Positions 25,388-31,858 of a DNA stretch of 31,858 nucleotides are shown piece after piece. This DNA comes from Flavobacterium sp. (lineage in GTDB: Bacteria > Bacteroidota > Bacteroidia > Flavobacteriales > Flavobacteriaceae): positions 1 to 31,858 of the forward strand of contig JASLID010000126.1 in assembly GCA_030153045.1 (NCBI GenBank), written 5' to 3'. Each line of letters begins with the position of its first letter. Position 1 is the first letter of the stretch. The translations under genes were made by a program, and so were the position numbers. A model generated the notes under the pieces. It was not told where the DNA came from. It searched no databases and saw only the letters and a program-made list of their open reading frames with translations.

Positions 25388-25984
25388 TTATATGGTGCCT
25401 ATCCCTCTTTTTAAATCATTGGGAGAGAAACCATACTTTTTCTTAAAGGCTTTAGAAAAGTTTGGGTAAGTATTAAATCCATTCATATAAGCAATATGTT
25501 TTAAAGGAATATTGGTTTCTTGAATCAGTAAATAAATCCTTTTTAGGCGTTCTTCGTTGTAAAATTGATAAATACTGGTATTGAAAAAATGTCTGAATCC
25601 TTCCTTAAGATTGTATTCATTTGTTCCGAAAATCCTGGAAAGTTCTTTCAGGGAGGGTAATGGTGTTTCCAGATTCGCTAGAATATAGTCGTATACCTGC
25701 TGCATTAGTTTTGCATCGGATCTTCGGGTTTTTGGAAGTCGTTCATTGTTTTTCCCTTTTTTAGAAAAAGAATCGCCTTCCTGTAAATGATGCCTATTAA
25801 TATAGCCGGAGTTAAATAAGGTTTCTTCCATCTCTTCAGCAACCATATTTATAAGTACAATTAAGGATTCAAGTTCATCATCTTCTTGGGTTCTGGAAAT
25901 ACGTTGTGTGAAGTTACCATTTGCCATTTCAATTAGCATATGACGAATCTTATGTATTCTATTTCGATTAATTTCCCGCTCCAT
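25388..25984 (-). CDS. AraC-family regulator with a soluble HAMP-like N-domain
   Basis: This is a 198-residue protein. The C-terminal 100 residues are an AraC/XylS double helix-turn-helix (LKELSRIFGTNEYNLKEGFRHFF, then IPLKHIAYMNGFNTYPNFSKAFKKKYG, ending FSPNDLKRG). The N-terminal 60 residues (RHMLIEMANGNFTQRISRTQEDDELESLIVLINMVAEEMEE) look like a HAMP signalling unit, yet no membrane helix is present, so it would be a cytosolic HAMP switch on a DNA-binding domain. The gene starts 11 nt after the STAS-like gene, so the two are co-transcribed. It probably controls the MauE/small-protein genes downstream or the divergent PLP enzyme. Confidence 0.85.
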   Translation of the reverse strand: MEREINRNRIHKIRHMLIEMANGNFTQRISRTQEDDELESLIVLINMVAEEMEETLFNSGYINRHHLQEGDSFSKKGKNNERLPKTRRSDAKLMQQVYDYILANLETPLPSLKELSRIFGTNEYNLKEGFRHFFNTSIYQFYNEERLKRIYLLIQETNIPLKHIAYMNGFNTYPNFSKAFKKKYGFSPNDLKRGIGTI

Positions 25985-25995
25985 TTAACAAAAGA

Positions 25996-26379
25996 TTATT
26001 TATAAGCTTCTAAAAAAGTTAAAGCAGCCTCTTTGCTGGTAAAAAAGTCAGTAGGAGTGCTGGGCTTGTTGATTTTGAGATAAAAGCAACTCATGGTTTG
26101 AGACACATTTTGATGACTAAGTATAGCAACAGCTTTTGTCAGAACAGAACCTGATTGGGCAAGATAATCCCTGCCGGCTTTATCAGAGTCAAGTATTCCC
26201 CGTACATCACACAATATCGGGTATTTTTTTTCATTTTGAAATTGGATTCTGTCAGACACGACTTTTCGGGCCACTGTTAAGGTAATAACGGTATCCGGTT
26301 TATATTCAAAATAAAGAATGTTGTGCGCAACCCAAAATCGTGCATATTCATTCTCATAATAATCATGTGCTGCATTCAT
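25996..26379 (-). CDS. STAS-like (DUF7793-type) small protein
   Basis: This is a 127-residue soluble protein with a SpoIIAA/STAS-like layout: VAHNILYFEYKPDTVITLTVARKVVSDRI, then a strand PILCDVRGI, then ARDYLAQSG and a C-terminal helix FFTSKEAALTFLEAYK. Such proteins are small signalling or anti-anti-regulatory domains in Bacteroidota. The gene starts the minus-strand operon that also contains the HAMP-like/AraC gene, and it is divergent from the PLP-acyltransferase fusion gene across 203 bp. A role passing a signal to the AraC protein is inferred from the 11-nt spacing. Confidence 0.75.
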   Translation of the reverse strand: MNAAHDYYENEYARFWVAHNILYFEYKPDTVITLTVARKVVSDRIQFQNEKKYPILCDVRGILDSDKAGRDYLAQSGSVLTKAVAILSHQNVSQTMSCFYLKINKPSTPTDFFTSKEAALTFLEAYK

Positions 26380-26582
26380 GATGTATTAGATAAAATGATA
26401 CAATTCTGCAAAAATAAAATATATAAATGAATTAAAAAACTTACAAAATGAGATAAAACAGTCTAAAATCAAATTGTAATTGTCAATTCGGGAATAAGTG
26501 TTATCAATATGGCAGTATGAATAAAACAATACAATTCACATCAAATTTTATCCACAAATTTGCCGCCTTATAAAAAATAGAA

Positions 26583-29033
26583 ATGTCTAACACAACTACT
26601 AAAACAATGGCAAAAATCAAACACAACAATTTTATTGATACAGTAAATGAAGTTATTTCAGGAGCTAAAAGAGAAGGGGTTCTTCATCTATATGCAGAAG
26701 ATGAATATTTAAGTGGGAGGACATTAAAGATAAAAGGGAAACAAATGCGGCACTTTGGTACTACAGGTTATTTAGGACTCGAACAGGATTCTCGGATAAA
26801 AGAGGCGGCCATAGCAGCAATTCAGAATTATGGTACCCAATTTCCGTTGTCCAAAACCTACATATCAAATCCATTGTATAATGAATTGGAATCTAAAATC
26901 GAGGCCATGTATGGAATTACACCTGTAATAACCAAAAATAGCACATTAGGACATTTAGCTGTAATTCCAACAGTAATAAGAGACGAAGACGGGGTGATTT
27001 TAGACCATCAGGTGCATTGGAGCGTGCAAAATGCCTGCCAACAGCTCAAATTAAGAGGTATTCCGGTTGAAATGATACGCCATAACAATATGAATATGTT
27101 GGAGGACAAAATCAAGGAACTCAGTAATACATGTATTAAAATATGGTACATGGCTGATGGAGTGTATTCCATGTTTGGTGATTATGCACCAATGCCGGAG
27201 TTAATAGCCTTAACTAAAAAATACCCACAACTGCACTTGTATTTTGATGATGTTCACGGTATGAGTTGGAAAGGAGAAAAGGGAACAGGTTATGTTTTTG
27301 ATTCATTTAATGAGTTACCGGATAATGTTTTAATATTTGGAACATTAAGCAAAACTTTTGGAGCAAGTGGAGCTTCATTAATTTGCTCTGATAGTAAACT
27401 AAGAGAAAAGATTAAAAATTTTGGAGGACCACTAACGTTTTCTGCCCAATTGGAACCAGCTTCATTAGCTTCTGCGATTGCCTCTGCAAACATTCATTTA
27501 TCACCTGAAATAGATATTTTACAAAAAGACTTAAAAGACAGAATAGATTATTTCAATGCATTATTAAATAAAACAACAATACCACTAATCACAAAGAATG
27601 ATTCACCTGTATTTTTTATAGGTACGGGAAAACCTATGACCGCTTATAACTTAACACAGCGGTTATTTAACGAAGGGTTTTTTGTAAACCCTGGATTATA
27701 TCCTGCTGTTCCTGTTAAAAATACAGGAATTAGGATAACAGTGTCACGTCATAATAAAAAAGAAGATATAAAGGCATTGGCAGAGGCTTTAGAGTACCAT
27801 TTTCCAAAAGCTACAGAAGAAACCGATAACAGCGTTCAAAAAATAGAAAGGACATTCGGGATAAACAACAGTAAGATTAGCTCTAAAATAGAAACTAAGG
27901 AAACTGAAATGCAGTTGCAATATGAAACATCAATAGTTAATATTAATAAAAAGACTTGGAACGATATATTAGGAAAACAAAGTGTTTTTGATTGGGAGGG
28001 TATGCGTTATTTGGAATCTGCGTTTGGGAATGCTGAGTTTCCTGAAAATAAATGGGACTTTCATTATTATGTAATAAAAGATCAGAACAACACTAATATA
28101 CTCTCAACTTTCTTCACCTATGGTTTTTGGAAAGACGACATGTTGGCTTCAGAATCAGTGTCCAAACAATTAGAAGAAAAAAGAAAGGATAAACCAATGT
28201 ACCATACATCAAAAGTGTTGAGTATGGGGTCTTTGTTTACCGAGGGAAATCACTGTTACATAAACAATCAACATCCATTGGCAGAAAAAGCGGTAAGGCT
28301 GTTACTGACTGAGATCGAGGAATTGTATCAGAATTTGAACGCAGATATGTTGGTAATTCGGGATTTTGAAGAAAACAATCCGTGGAATGATTTGTTTCAT
28401 AATCATGGATTCATAAAAATAAATATGCCTGAAAGCTGTGTTATTAATAACAATGATTGGGACTCTGTTGATGAATTTGCAGGTAGATTATCTACGCGTT
28501 CTAGAAAACATTTTGCAAAAGAAATTATGCTGTATGAGCCTTATTTTGATGTTGTCGTAAAAGAGAATTTGTCCGATTCGGAAATGGATAAAGGATATGA
28601 ATTATATTCAAACGTAAAGAACAACAATTTGGGTATTAATACATTCTTATATCCTATAGAAGTATTCCAAAAAATGAATAGGAATTTGCAATGGGAATTT
28701 ATAACATTTTATCTGAAAGAAGAAGTCAGGACTGCCAATCCACAAATGATAGGAATAATGTTTTGTTATAAAAATCTAGGACAGACCTATGTCCCAGTAT
28801 TGATAGGCATGGATTATGCTTATGTTCAAAAATTTCATTTGTATCGCCAAATGTTATTTCAGGTTATAAAAAGAGCCAATAAGTTAGGTTGTCATAAAGT
28901 CGATTTTGGACTTTCCGCTTCTTTTGAAAAAAGAAAATTAGGAGCGACTATAATACCAAAAGTGGCCTACGTTCAAGCAAGAGATAATTTTGCTATGGAA
29001 GCGATGTCTGTCATTCAGAACGAAATAAAATAA
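26583..29033 (+). CDS. Fused PLP-dependent alpha-oxoamine synthase and GNAT-like acyltransferase
   Basis: This is an 816-residue bifunctional protein. Residues about 45-410 are an alpha-oxoamine synthase of the BioF/serine palmitoyltransferase/cysteate acyltransferase group: GTTGYLGL, the PLP contact DDVH (D222, H225) and the Schiff-base lysine K257 in TLSKTFGASGA. These enzymes condense an acyl-CoA with an amino acid. After a charged linker (about 410-440), residues 450-816 form a GNAT-like acyltransferase region (SRKHFAKEI, then GCHKVDFGLSASFEKRKLGA). The fusion suggests two steps of one lipid or acyl-amino-acid pathway, possibly a sulfonolipid- or sphingolipid-like product. The start at 26583 has no SD, as usual here. 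Divergent from the STAS/AraC genes, which may regulate it. Confidence 0.88.
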   Translation: MSNTTTKTMAKIKHNNFIDTVNEVISGAKREGVLHLYAEDEYLSGRTLKIKGKQMRHFGTTGYLGLEQDSRIKEAAIAAIQNYGTQFPLSKTYISNPLYNELESKIEAMYGITPVITKNSTLGHLAVIPTVIRDEDGVILDHQVHWSVQNACQQLKLRGIPVEMIRHNNMNMLEDKIKELSNTCIKIWYMADGVYSMFGDYAPMPELIALTKKYPQLHLYFDDVHGMSWKGEKGTGYVFDSFNELPDNVLIFGTLSKTFGASGASLICSDSKLREKIKNFGGPLTFSAQLEPASLASAIASANIHLSPEIDILQKDLKDRIDYFNALLNKTTIPLITKNDSPVFFIGTGKPMTAYNLTQRLFNEGFFVNPGLYPAVPVKNTGIRITVSRHNKKEDIKALAEALEYHFPKATEETDNSVQKIERTFGINNSKISSKIETKETEMQLQYETSIVNINKKTWNDILGKQSVFDWEGMRYLESAFGNAEFPENKWDFHYYVIKDQNNTNILSTFFTYGFWKDDMLASESVSKQLEEKRKDKPMYHTSKVLSMGSLFTEGNHCYINNQHPLAEKAVRLLLTEIEELYQNLNADMLVIRDFEENNPWNDLFHNHGFIKINMPESCVINNNDWDSVDEFAGRLSTRSRKHFAKEIMLYEPYFDVVVKENLSDSEMDKGYELYSNVKNNNLGINTFLYPIEVFQKMNRNLQWEFITFYLKEEVRTANPQMIGIMFCYKNLGQTYVPVLIGMDYAYVQKFHLYRQMLFQVIKRANKLGCHKVDFGLSASFEKRKLGATIIPKVAYVQARDNFAMEAMSVIQNEIK

Positions 29034-29082
29034 ACCAAAACAAACCAAAACAAACTATTAACCAACCAGTTAAGAAGAGATT

Positions 29083-29916
29083 ATGTTTAAAACAATGATT
29101 GATGATTTTAATAATAAGTGCGCCGTAATTCTGGAATCAAACGATAACCACTTAAAGAGAGCAAATGAAGGAATATTGCTGTGCAATAAAACATTGTCAG
29201 GATTAAAAGAAAAAGTAGAACAAAATGATTTTGAAACGGTACCGGCTGAAATAGATTTTTTTAAAAATGAGAAACCTATCCCAATGAGCTACCTCATTTA
29301 TTTTACCGAAGTACGTTCTTGCGAATTACGAATGCCAAAGGCTGGAACTTCCTATAAAGTGGAGTTTTTGCAAAAAGAACTAAAAAAGATCAATAAGTTC
29401 TTTTATAAAAATGCTGATTTTGTGCATTATATGGAGCAGGGGTACAGCTATTTGGATCATCAGTTTTTTACAAGAAGTCAAAGAGATAATTTTCCGTTTA
29501 CACCTATGACAGATTATTATCAGTTTCCTGAGTTCTCCACAACTCAAGATATGTTATGGGCCAAAATAAAAGCGATGTATCGTTTTATACATTACATCAG
29601 GGAAGCACTAAAGAAACTGAAAGTAAATGATGCTGATATTTTTGAAGAAAAAAAACACAATGTATTAGTTTGGACAGCTCCAAAAACGGCATTGATAGAA
29701 TTGATTTACGCTTTATATTCCAATGGAGCATTAAATCATGGTGCTGCCGATATAAATAGGATTACCACATCTTTTGAAGATTTTTTCAATATTAAGCTGG
29801 ATAATGTATACAAAACCTATTCTGAGATTAAAGACAGGAAAAGTAGCAAGACAAAGTTTCTAGAAGAATTGATGCTAAATCTGCAGCAGAAAATGCATAA
29901 AGAGGAAAGTTATTAG
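29083..29916 (+). CDS. rteC: RteC-domain conjugative-element regulator
   Basis: This 277-residue soluble protein matches the RteC family: an N-terminal helical region, YFTEVRSCELRMPKAG, then ELKKINKFFYKNADFVHYMEQGYSYLDHQFFTR, a hallmark segment, and a helical C-terminus with a recognition-type region (LIELIYALYSNGALNHG). In CTnDOT, RteC activates the excision operon in response to tetracycline through RteAB. Homologues in flavobacterial integrative elements usually lie near the replication/excision genes, as here. It follows the PLP-acyltransferase fusion by 49 nt, but they need not be functionally linked. A strong terminator follows it at 30016-30054. Confidence 0.9.
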   Translation: MFKTMIDDFNNKCAVILESNDNHLKRANEGILLCNKTLSGLKEKVEQNDFETVPAEIDFFKNEKPIPMSYLIYFTEVRSCELRMPKAGTSYKVEFLQKELKKINKFFYKNADFVHYMEQGYSYLDHQFFTRSQRDNFPFTPMTDYYQFPEFSTTQDMLWAKIKAMYRFIHYIREALKKLKVNDADIFEEKKHNVLVWTAPKTALIELIYALYSNGALNHGAADINRITTSFEDFFNIKLDNVYKTYSEIKDRKSSKTKFLEELMLNLQQKMHKEESY

Positions 29917-30276
29917 GCTTTCGGTAGGAATCGTAACTACGAAATTATTTGAAAGACAAAATCAACATTTTCAGGGTTTTACCTTCTTTGTAAGTAGTAA
30001 AATTCAATATGTTTTAAATCTGATTTTTAGAGACACATTCTAAAAATCAGATTTTTTTTATTTAAAAGAACTGAAACAGTTAAACCTTGAAAAAGAGCAT
30101 TTAATTTTGCCTTATAAACAGGCAGTTTAATAATTTTTGATGTTAAATTTTATCGGTACTACGAAACGTCTTGGGATGAAAACAAAATAAAGTGATACAA
30201 TTTTGTGCTGTTCAAATAGCGCACCGGTTAACAAATGGTGTGCAAAACAAAACTATTTAATTTAAAAAATGTTAGT
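29917..30276. other. Gene-free spacer after rteC
   Basis: No gene was seen. The spacer holds the rteC terminator (30016-30059) and a hairpin GCGCACC / GGTGTGC (30219-30225 and 30237-30243) that lies 34 nt before the small ORF at 30277. The remainder is AT-rich and shows no clear TTG/TAnnTTTG promoter. Confidence 0.5.
30016..30059 (+). terminator. Intrinsic terminator downstream of rteC
   Basis: A perfect 16-bp stem AAATCTGATTTTTAGA / TCTAAAAATCAGATTT (30016-30031 and 30039-30054) with a 7-nt loop is followed by further T residues. Confidence 0.85.
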
Positions 30277-30381
30277 ATGGCAGCAACAATTATCTCTACA
30301 GAAATACATCTCGTCAGTTCGAGTGTTTTTCACGCAATGAAAAGGAGTGAAAAATGTATCGAGAACTTGATAAAATTTTAA
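30277..30381 (+). pseudogene. Remnant of a small HTH/excisionase-type gene
   Basis: A 34-codon frame begins MAATIISTE, which resembles the start of small flavobacterial helix-turn-helix excisionase-like proteins (MAATIITTEDL, from memory) that normally lie at this position beside replication genes. After residue 9 the reading frame runs into a palindromic repeat (30304-30371) and stops, so the rest of the gene is missing. The alternative is that this is a genuine short leader peptide. Confidence 0.35.
30304..30371. repeat. REP-like palindromic repeat
   Basis: The element runs from ACATCTCGTCAGTTCGAGTG to ATCGAGAACTTGA. It folds into a long hairpin with arms AGTTC / GAACT outside and a perfect 8-bp TTTTTCAC / GTGAAAAA inside, around a 13-nt loop. 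From memory, GTCAGTTCGAGTG ... TATCGAGAACT is a frequent interspersed repeat in flavobacterial genomes. The copy number here cannot be judged from one window. Confidence 0.55.
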
Positions 30382-30391
30382 ACCAAAAATC

Positions 30392-31159
30392 ATGAACTAC
30401 ATAAAACACCTCACAGCCTATTTCGATAGGGTGGTAGACGACCATTCTCTAAACCCAACCCACATCAGTCTTTACATTGCATTATTTCAATTCTGGAACC
30501 TCAATCGGTTCCGGAACCCTATCAGCATTACCCGCGATGAGGTAATGCGAATCAGTAAAATATGCTCTAAAGCAACCTATCATAAATGCATGAGAGAATT
30601 GCATGAAAAAGAATATGTCATTTACGAACCATCTTATAACCCATTCAAAGGGAGTATGGTTCGAATGATTAATTTTTCTCACGAATTGAATCCTATTCAG
30701 AAAAAAAGAAGAACCAATCTGAAAAATAAACAAGTTATTGAACAAGGAGTAAACAAGCAACAAACAAGTCGTGAAATAGATACTAAACAAGAACTGGTAT
30801 CTTCTATAAACAATAGAAACAGTACAAACAAGGTAAACATTTTAAACTTGGATGAAACAAGAAAAATAGTAGAAAATAATAAGTTCAAAAATCAGTCTGC
30901 TAACTCAATTCCGCCGGAATGGGAAAATGTAATACAGTTTTTTAATGAGAAAAACGGAACAGTAGTCGATGCTGAAAAATTCTACAATCATTTTCAAAGT
31001 AATGGCTGGTTAGTAGGAGGAAAGTCTAAAATGAAAGACTGGAAAGCCGCAGCTAGAAATTGGCTACTCAACGCACAAAAGTTCAGTTCGGCCAAACCGC
31101 AACTACAACCAAATCACCTTCAAACGTCAATTCAAAAAAATTATGCAGAGCCACTTTAA
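30392..31159 (+). CDS. DnaD-like/winged-helix replication protein of mobile element
   Basis: This is a 255-residue protein. The N-terminal winged helix-turn-helix (SLNPTHISLYIALFQFWNLNRF, then RDEVMRISKICSKATYHKCMRELHEKEYV) is like replication-initiator or helicase-loader DNA-binding domains. A basic linker follows. The C-terminus (PPEWENVIQFFNEKN, then SKMKDWKAAARNWLLNAQKF) resembles the DnaD/phage replication C-terminal motif. It overlaps the DnaC-like ATPase gene by 17 nt, so they form an initiation and helicase-loading pair. Such pairs occur in Bacteroidota integrative elements and prophages. It binds the element's origin by inference. Confidence 0.8.
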   Translation: MNYIKHLTAYFDRVVDDHSLNPTHISLYIALFQFWNLNRFRNPISITRDEVMRISKICSKATYHKCMRELHEKEYVIYEPSYNPFKGSMVRMINFSHELNPIQKKRRTNLKNKQVIEQGVNKQQTSREIDTKQELVSSINNRNSTNKVNILNLDETRKIVENNKFKNQSANSIPPEWENVIQFFNEKNGTVVDAEKFYNHFQSNGWLVGGKSKMKDWKAAARNWLLNAQKFSSAKPQLQPNHLQTSIQKNYAEPL

Positions 31160-31799
31160 CCTCAGTAACACCTTCGAAATCATTGACAACTGTAAGGTTT
31201 ATGATTTAAAAAAATGTTTTGCCTATCTCGAATTACAGGGAAAACAGACATATGGACAGTCTTTTAAAATTCATCACGAAGACAAACTAACAATTTATAA
31301 GCTATTGATTTATGCCATTAGAGATAAAGAAAATGCGCTTAAACTAGGTCTTGATCTCAACAAAGGAATTTTACTGTCAGGACCAGTCGGTTGTGGGAAA
31401 ACATCAATAATGCATTTGGTAAAACCTTTTGTAAATGCTAAATACGATTACAAAATAAAAACCACACGCGAAATATCCTTTGAGTTTGCCAAAAAAGGGT
31501 TTGAAGCGATACAGCAGTATACTCAAAAATCCATTCAACAGTATCGATTACTAGGATATTGTTTTGATGATCTAGGAGCCGAGCAGCAAATCAAACACTA
31601 TGGTAACGATTGTAATGTAATGGCAGAAATAATCATCAGCCGTTACGAGCAATTCAAACAAAACAATTCAGTAACTCACATTACAACAAATTTATCGGCT
31701 TCAGAAATCGAGCAATTTTATGGCAACCGTCTAAGATCAAGAATGAGAAGCATGTTTAATTTGATTGCTTTTGATACAGAAACAAAAGATAAAAGATAA
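31143..31799 (+). CDS. DnaC-like helicase-loader ATPase
   Basis: This 218-residue AAA+ ATPase has Walker A GPVGCGKT (80-87), a Walker B-like FDDLGAEQ (141-148), sensor-type THITTNLSASEIEQFYGNRLRSRM and an arginine-rich end. DnaC/IstB-type loaders place the replicative helicase on DNA. Its start overlaps the DnaD-like gene by 17 nt, so the pair is translationally coupled. IstB, the IS21 partner, is excluded because no IstA transposase is adjacent. A perfect 10-bp-stem terminator follows 14 nt after the stop. Confidence 0.85.
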   Translation: MQSHFNLSNTFEIIDNCKVYDLKKCFAYLELQGKQTYGQSFKIHHEDKLTIYKLLIYAIRDKENALKLGLDLNKGILLSGPVGCGKTSIMHLVKPFVNAKYDYKIKTTREISFEFAKKGFEAIQQYTQKSIQQYRLLGYCFDDLGAEQQIKHYGNDCNVMAEIIISRYEQFKQNNSVTHITTNLSASEIEQFYGNRLRSRMRSMFNLIAFDTETKDKR

Positions 31800-31813
31800 G
31801 TAATAACAAAGTA

Positions 31814-31839
31814 AAAGCCTGGTACTAAGACCAGGCTTT
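31814..31839 (+). terminator. Intrinsic terminator after the replication pair
   Basis: A perfect 10-bp stem AAAGCCTGGT / ACCAGGCTTT with a 6-nt loop (ACTAAG) is followed by TCTCAT. The T-run is short, but the stem is strong and placed directly after the last gene. Confidence 0.75.
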
Positions 31840-31858
31840 CTCATAATTAAGATAAATA

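Noticed and set aside
31143..31799. IstB of an IS21-type insertion sequence
   Set aside because: There is no IstA transposase nearby; overlap with a DnaD-like gene indicates a helicase loader.
1..31858. CRISPR array
   Set aside because: No set of evenly spaced direct repeats was seen; only isolated inverted repeats and one 12-bp direct repeat (ACTTAAAAGCCT at 14015 and 14078).

Overview
The window reads as a piece of a low-GC Bacteroidota genome, most likely class Flavobacteriia (Flavobacterium, Chryseobacterium or Elizabethkingia type). The support is a SusC/SusD pair, an RteC-domain regulator, a MauE/DoxX protein with DUF6520-like small exported proteins, near absence of Shine-Dalgarno sites, and promoters matching the flavobacterial TTG-N16-19-TAnnTTTG pattern. 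No rRNA gene, complete tRNA, CRISPR array, transposase or integrase was found.

Region 1 (1-1.6 kb) is a minus-strand pair: a membrane protein followed by a probable PD-(D/E)XK-fold nuclease. It is closed off by a strong bidirectional terminator and a 22-nt stretch that resembles the T-arm of a tRNA, a possible relic of an integration site.

Region 2 (1.8-12.4 kb) is a very AT-rich defence-like island on the plus strand. It opens with a Gabija-type pair: an OLD-family ATPase/TOPRIM nuclease (GajA-like) overlapping a UvrD-like helicase (GajB-like). A PIN-like protein gene follows and is broken into two frames at a T7 tract. A second unit starts from its own promoter: four genes separated by only 1, 2 and 4 nt, encoding an AlkB-type 2OG-Fe(II) dioxygenase, a minimal superfamily 1 helicase, a 584-residue protein with a coiled coil and a SAP-like tail, and a protein with a methyltransferase-like C-terminal half. 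I do not recognise this four-gene combination as a described system. It is the best candidate here for something new.

Region 3 (12.4-15.6 kb) holds orphan minus-strand genes: a VHELQ-type small protein, a CoiA-like zinc-site protein, a 94-residue protein, a 42-residue membrane microprotein with its own terminator, and an XRE regulator. Several palindromes and hairpins lie between them.

Region 4 (15.6-23.0 kb) has clearly higher GC. It is a plus-strand operon of SusC transporter, SusD lipoprotein and an exported S9 serine peptidase, which together suggest capture, import and breakdown of peptides. Its leader contains a hairpin that reads as an intrinsic terminator on the opposite strand. Convergent to it (23.0-26.4 kb, minus strand) lie a STAS-like DUF7793-type protein, a soluble HAMP-like/AraC regulator, a MauE redox membrane protein and two tandemly duplicated, exported four-cysteine small proteins, each with its own copy of a terminator.

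Region 5 (26.5-31.9 kb, plus strand) has an 816-residue fusion of a PLP-dependent alpha-oxoamine synthase and a GNAT-like acyltransferase, an RteC regulator, a small gene remnant apparently interrupted by a REP-like palindromic repeat, and a DnaD-like/DnaC-like replication pair. RteC and the replication pair are typical of CTnDOT-like integrative conjugative elements, so regions 2-5 may be cargo of such an element.
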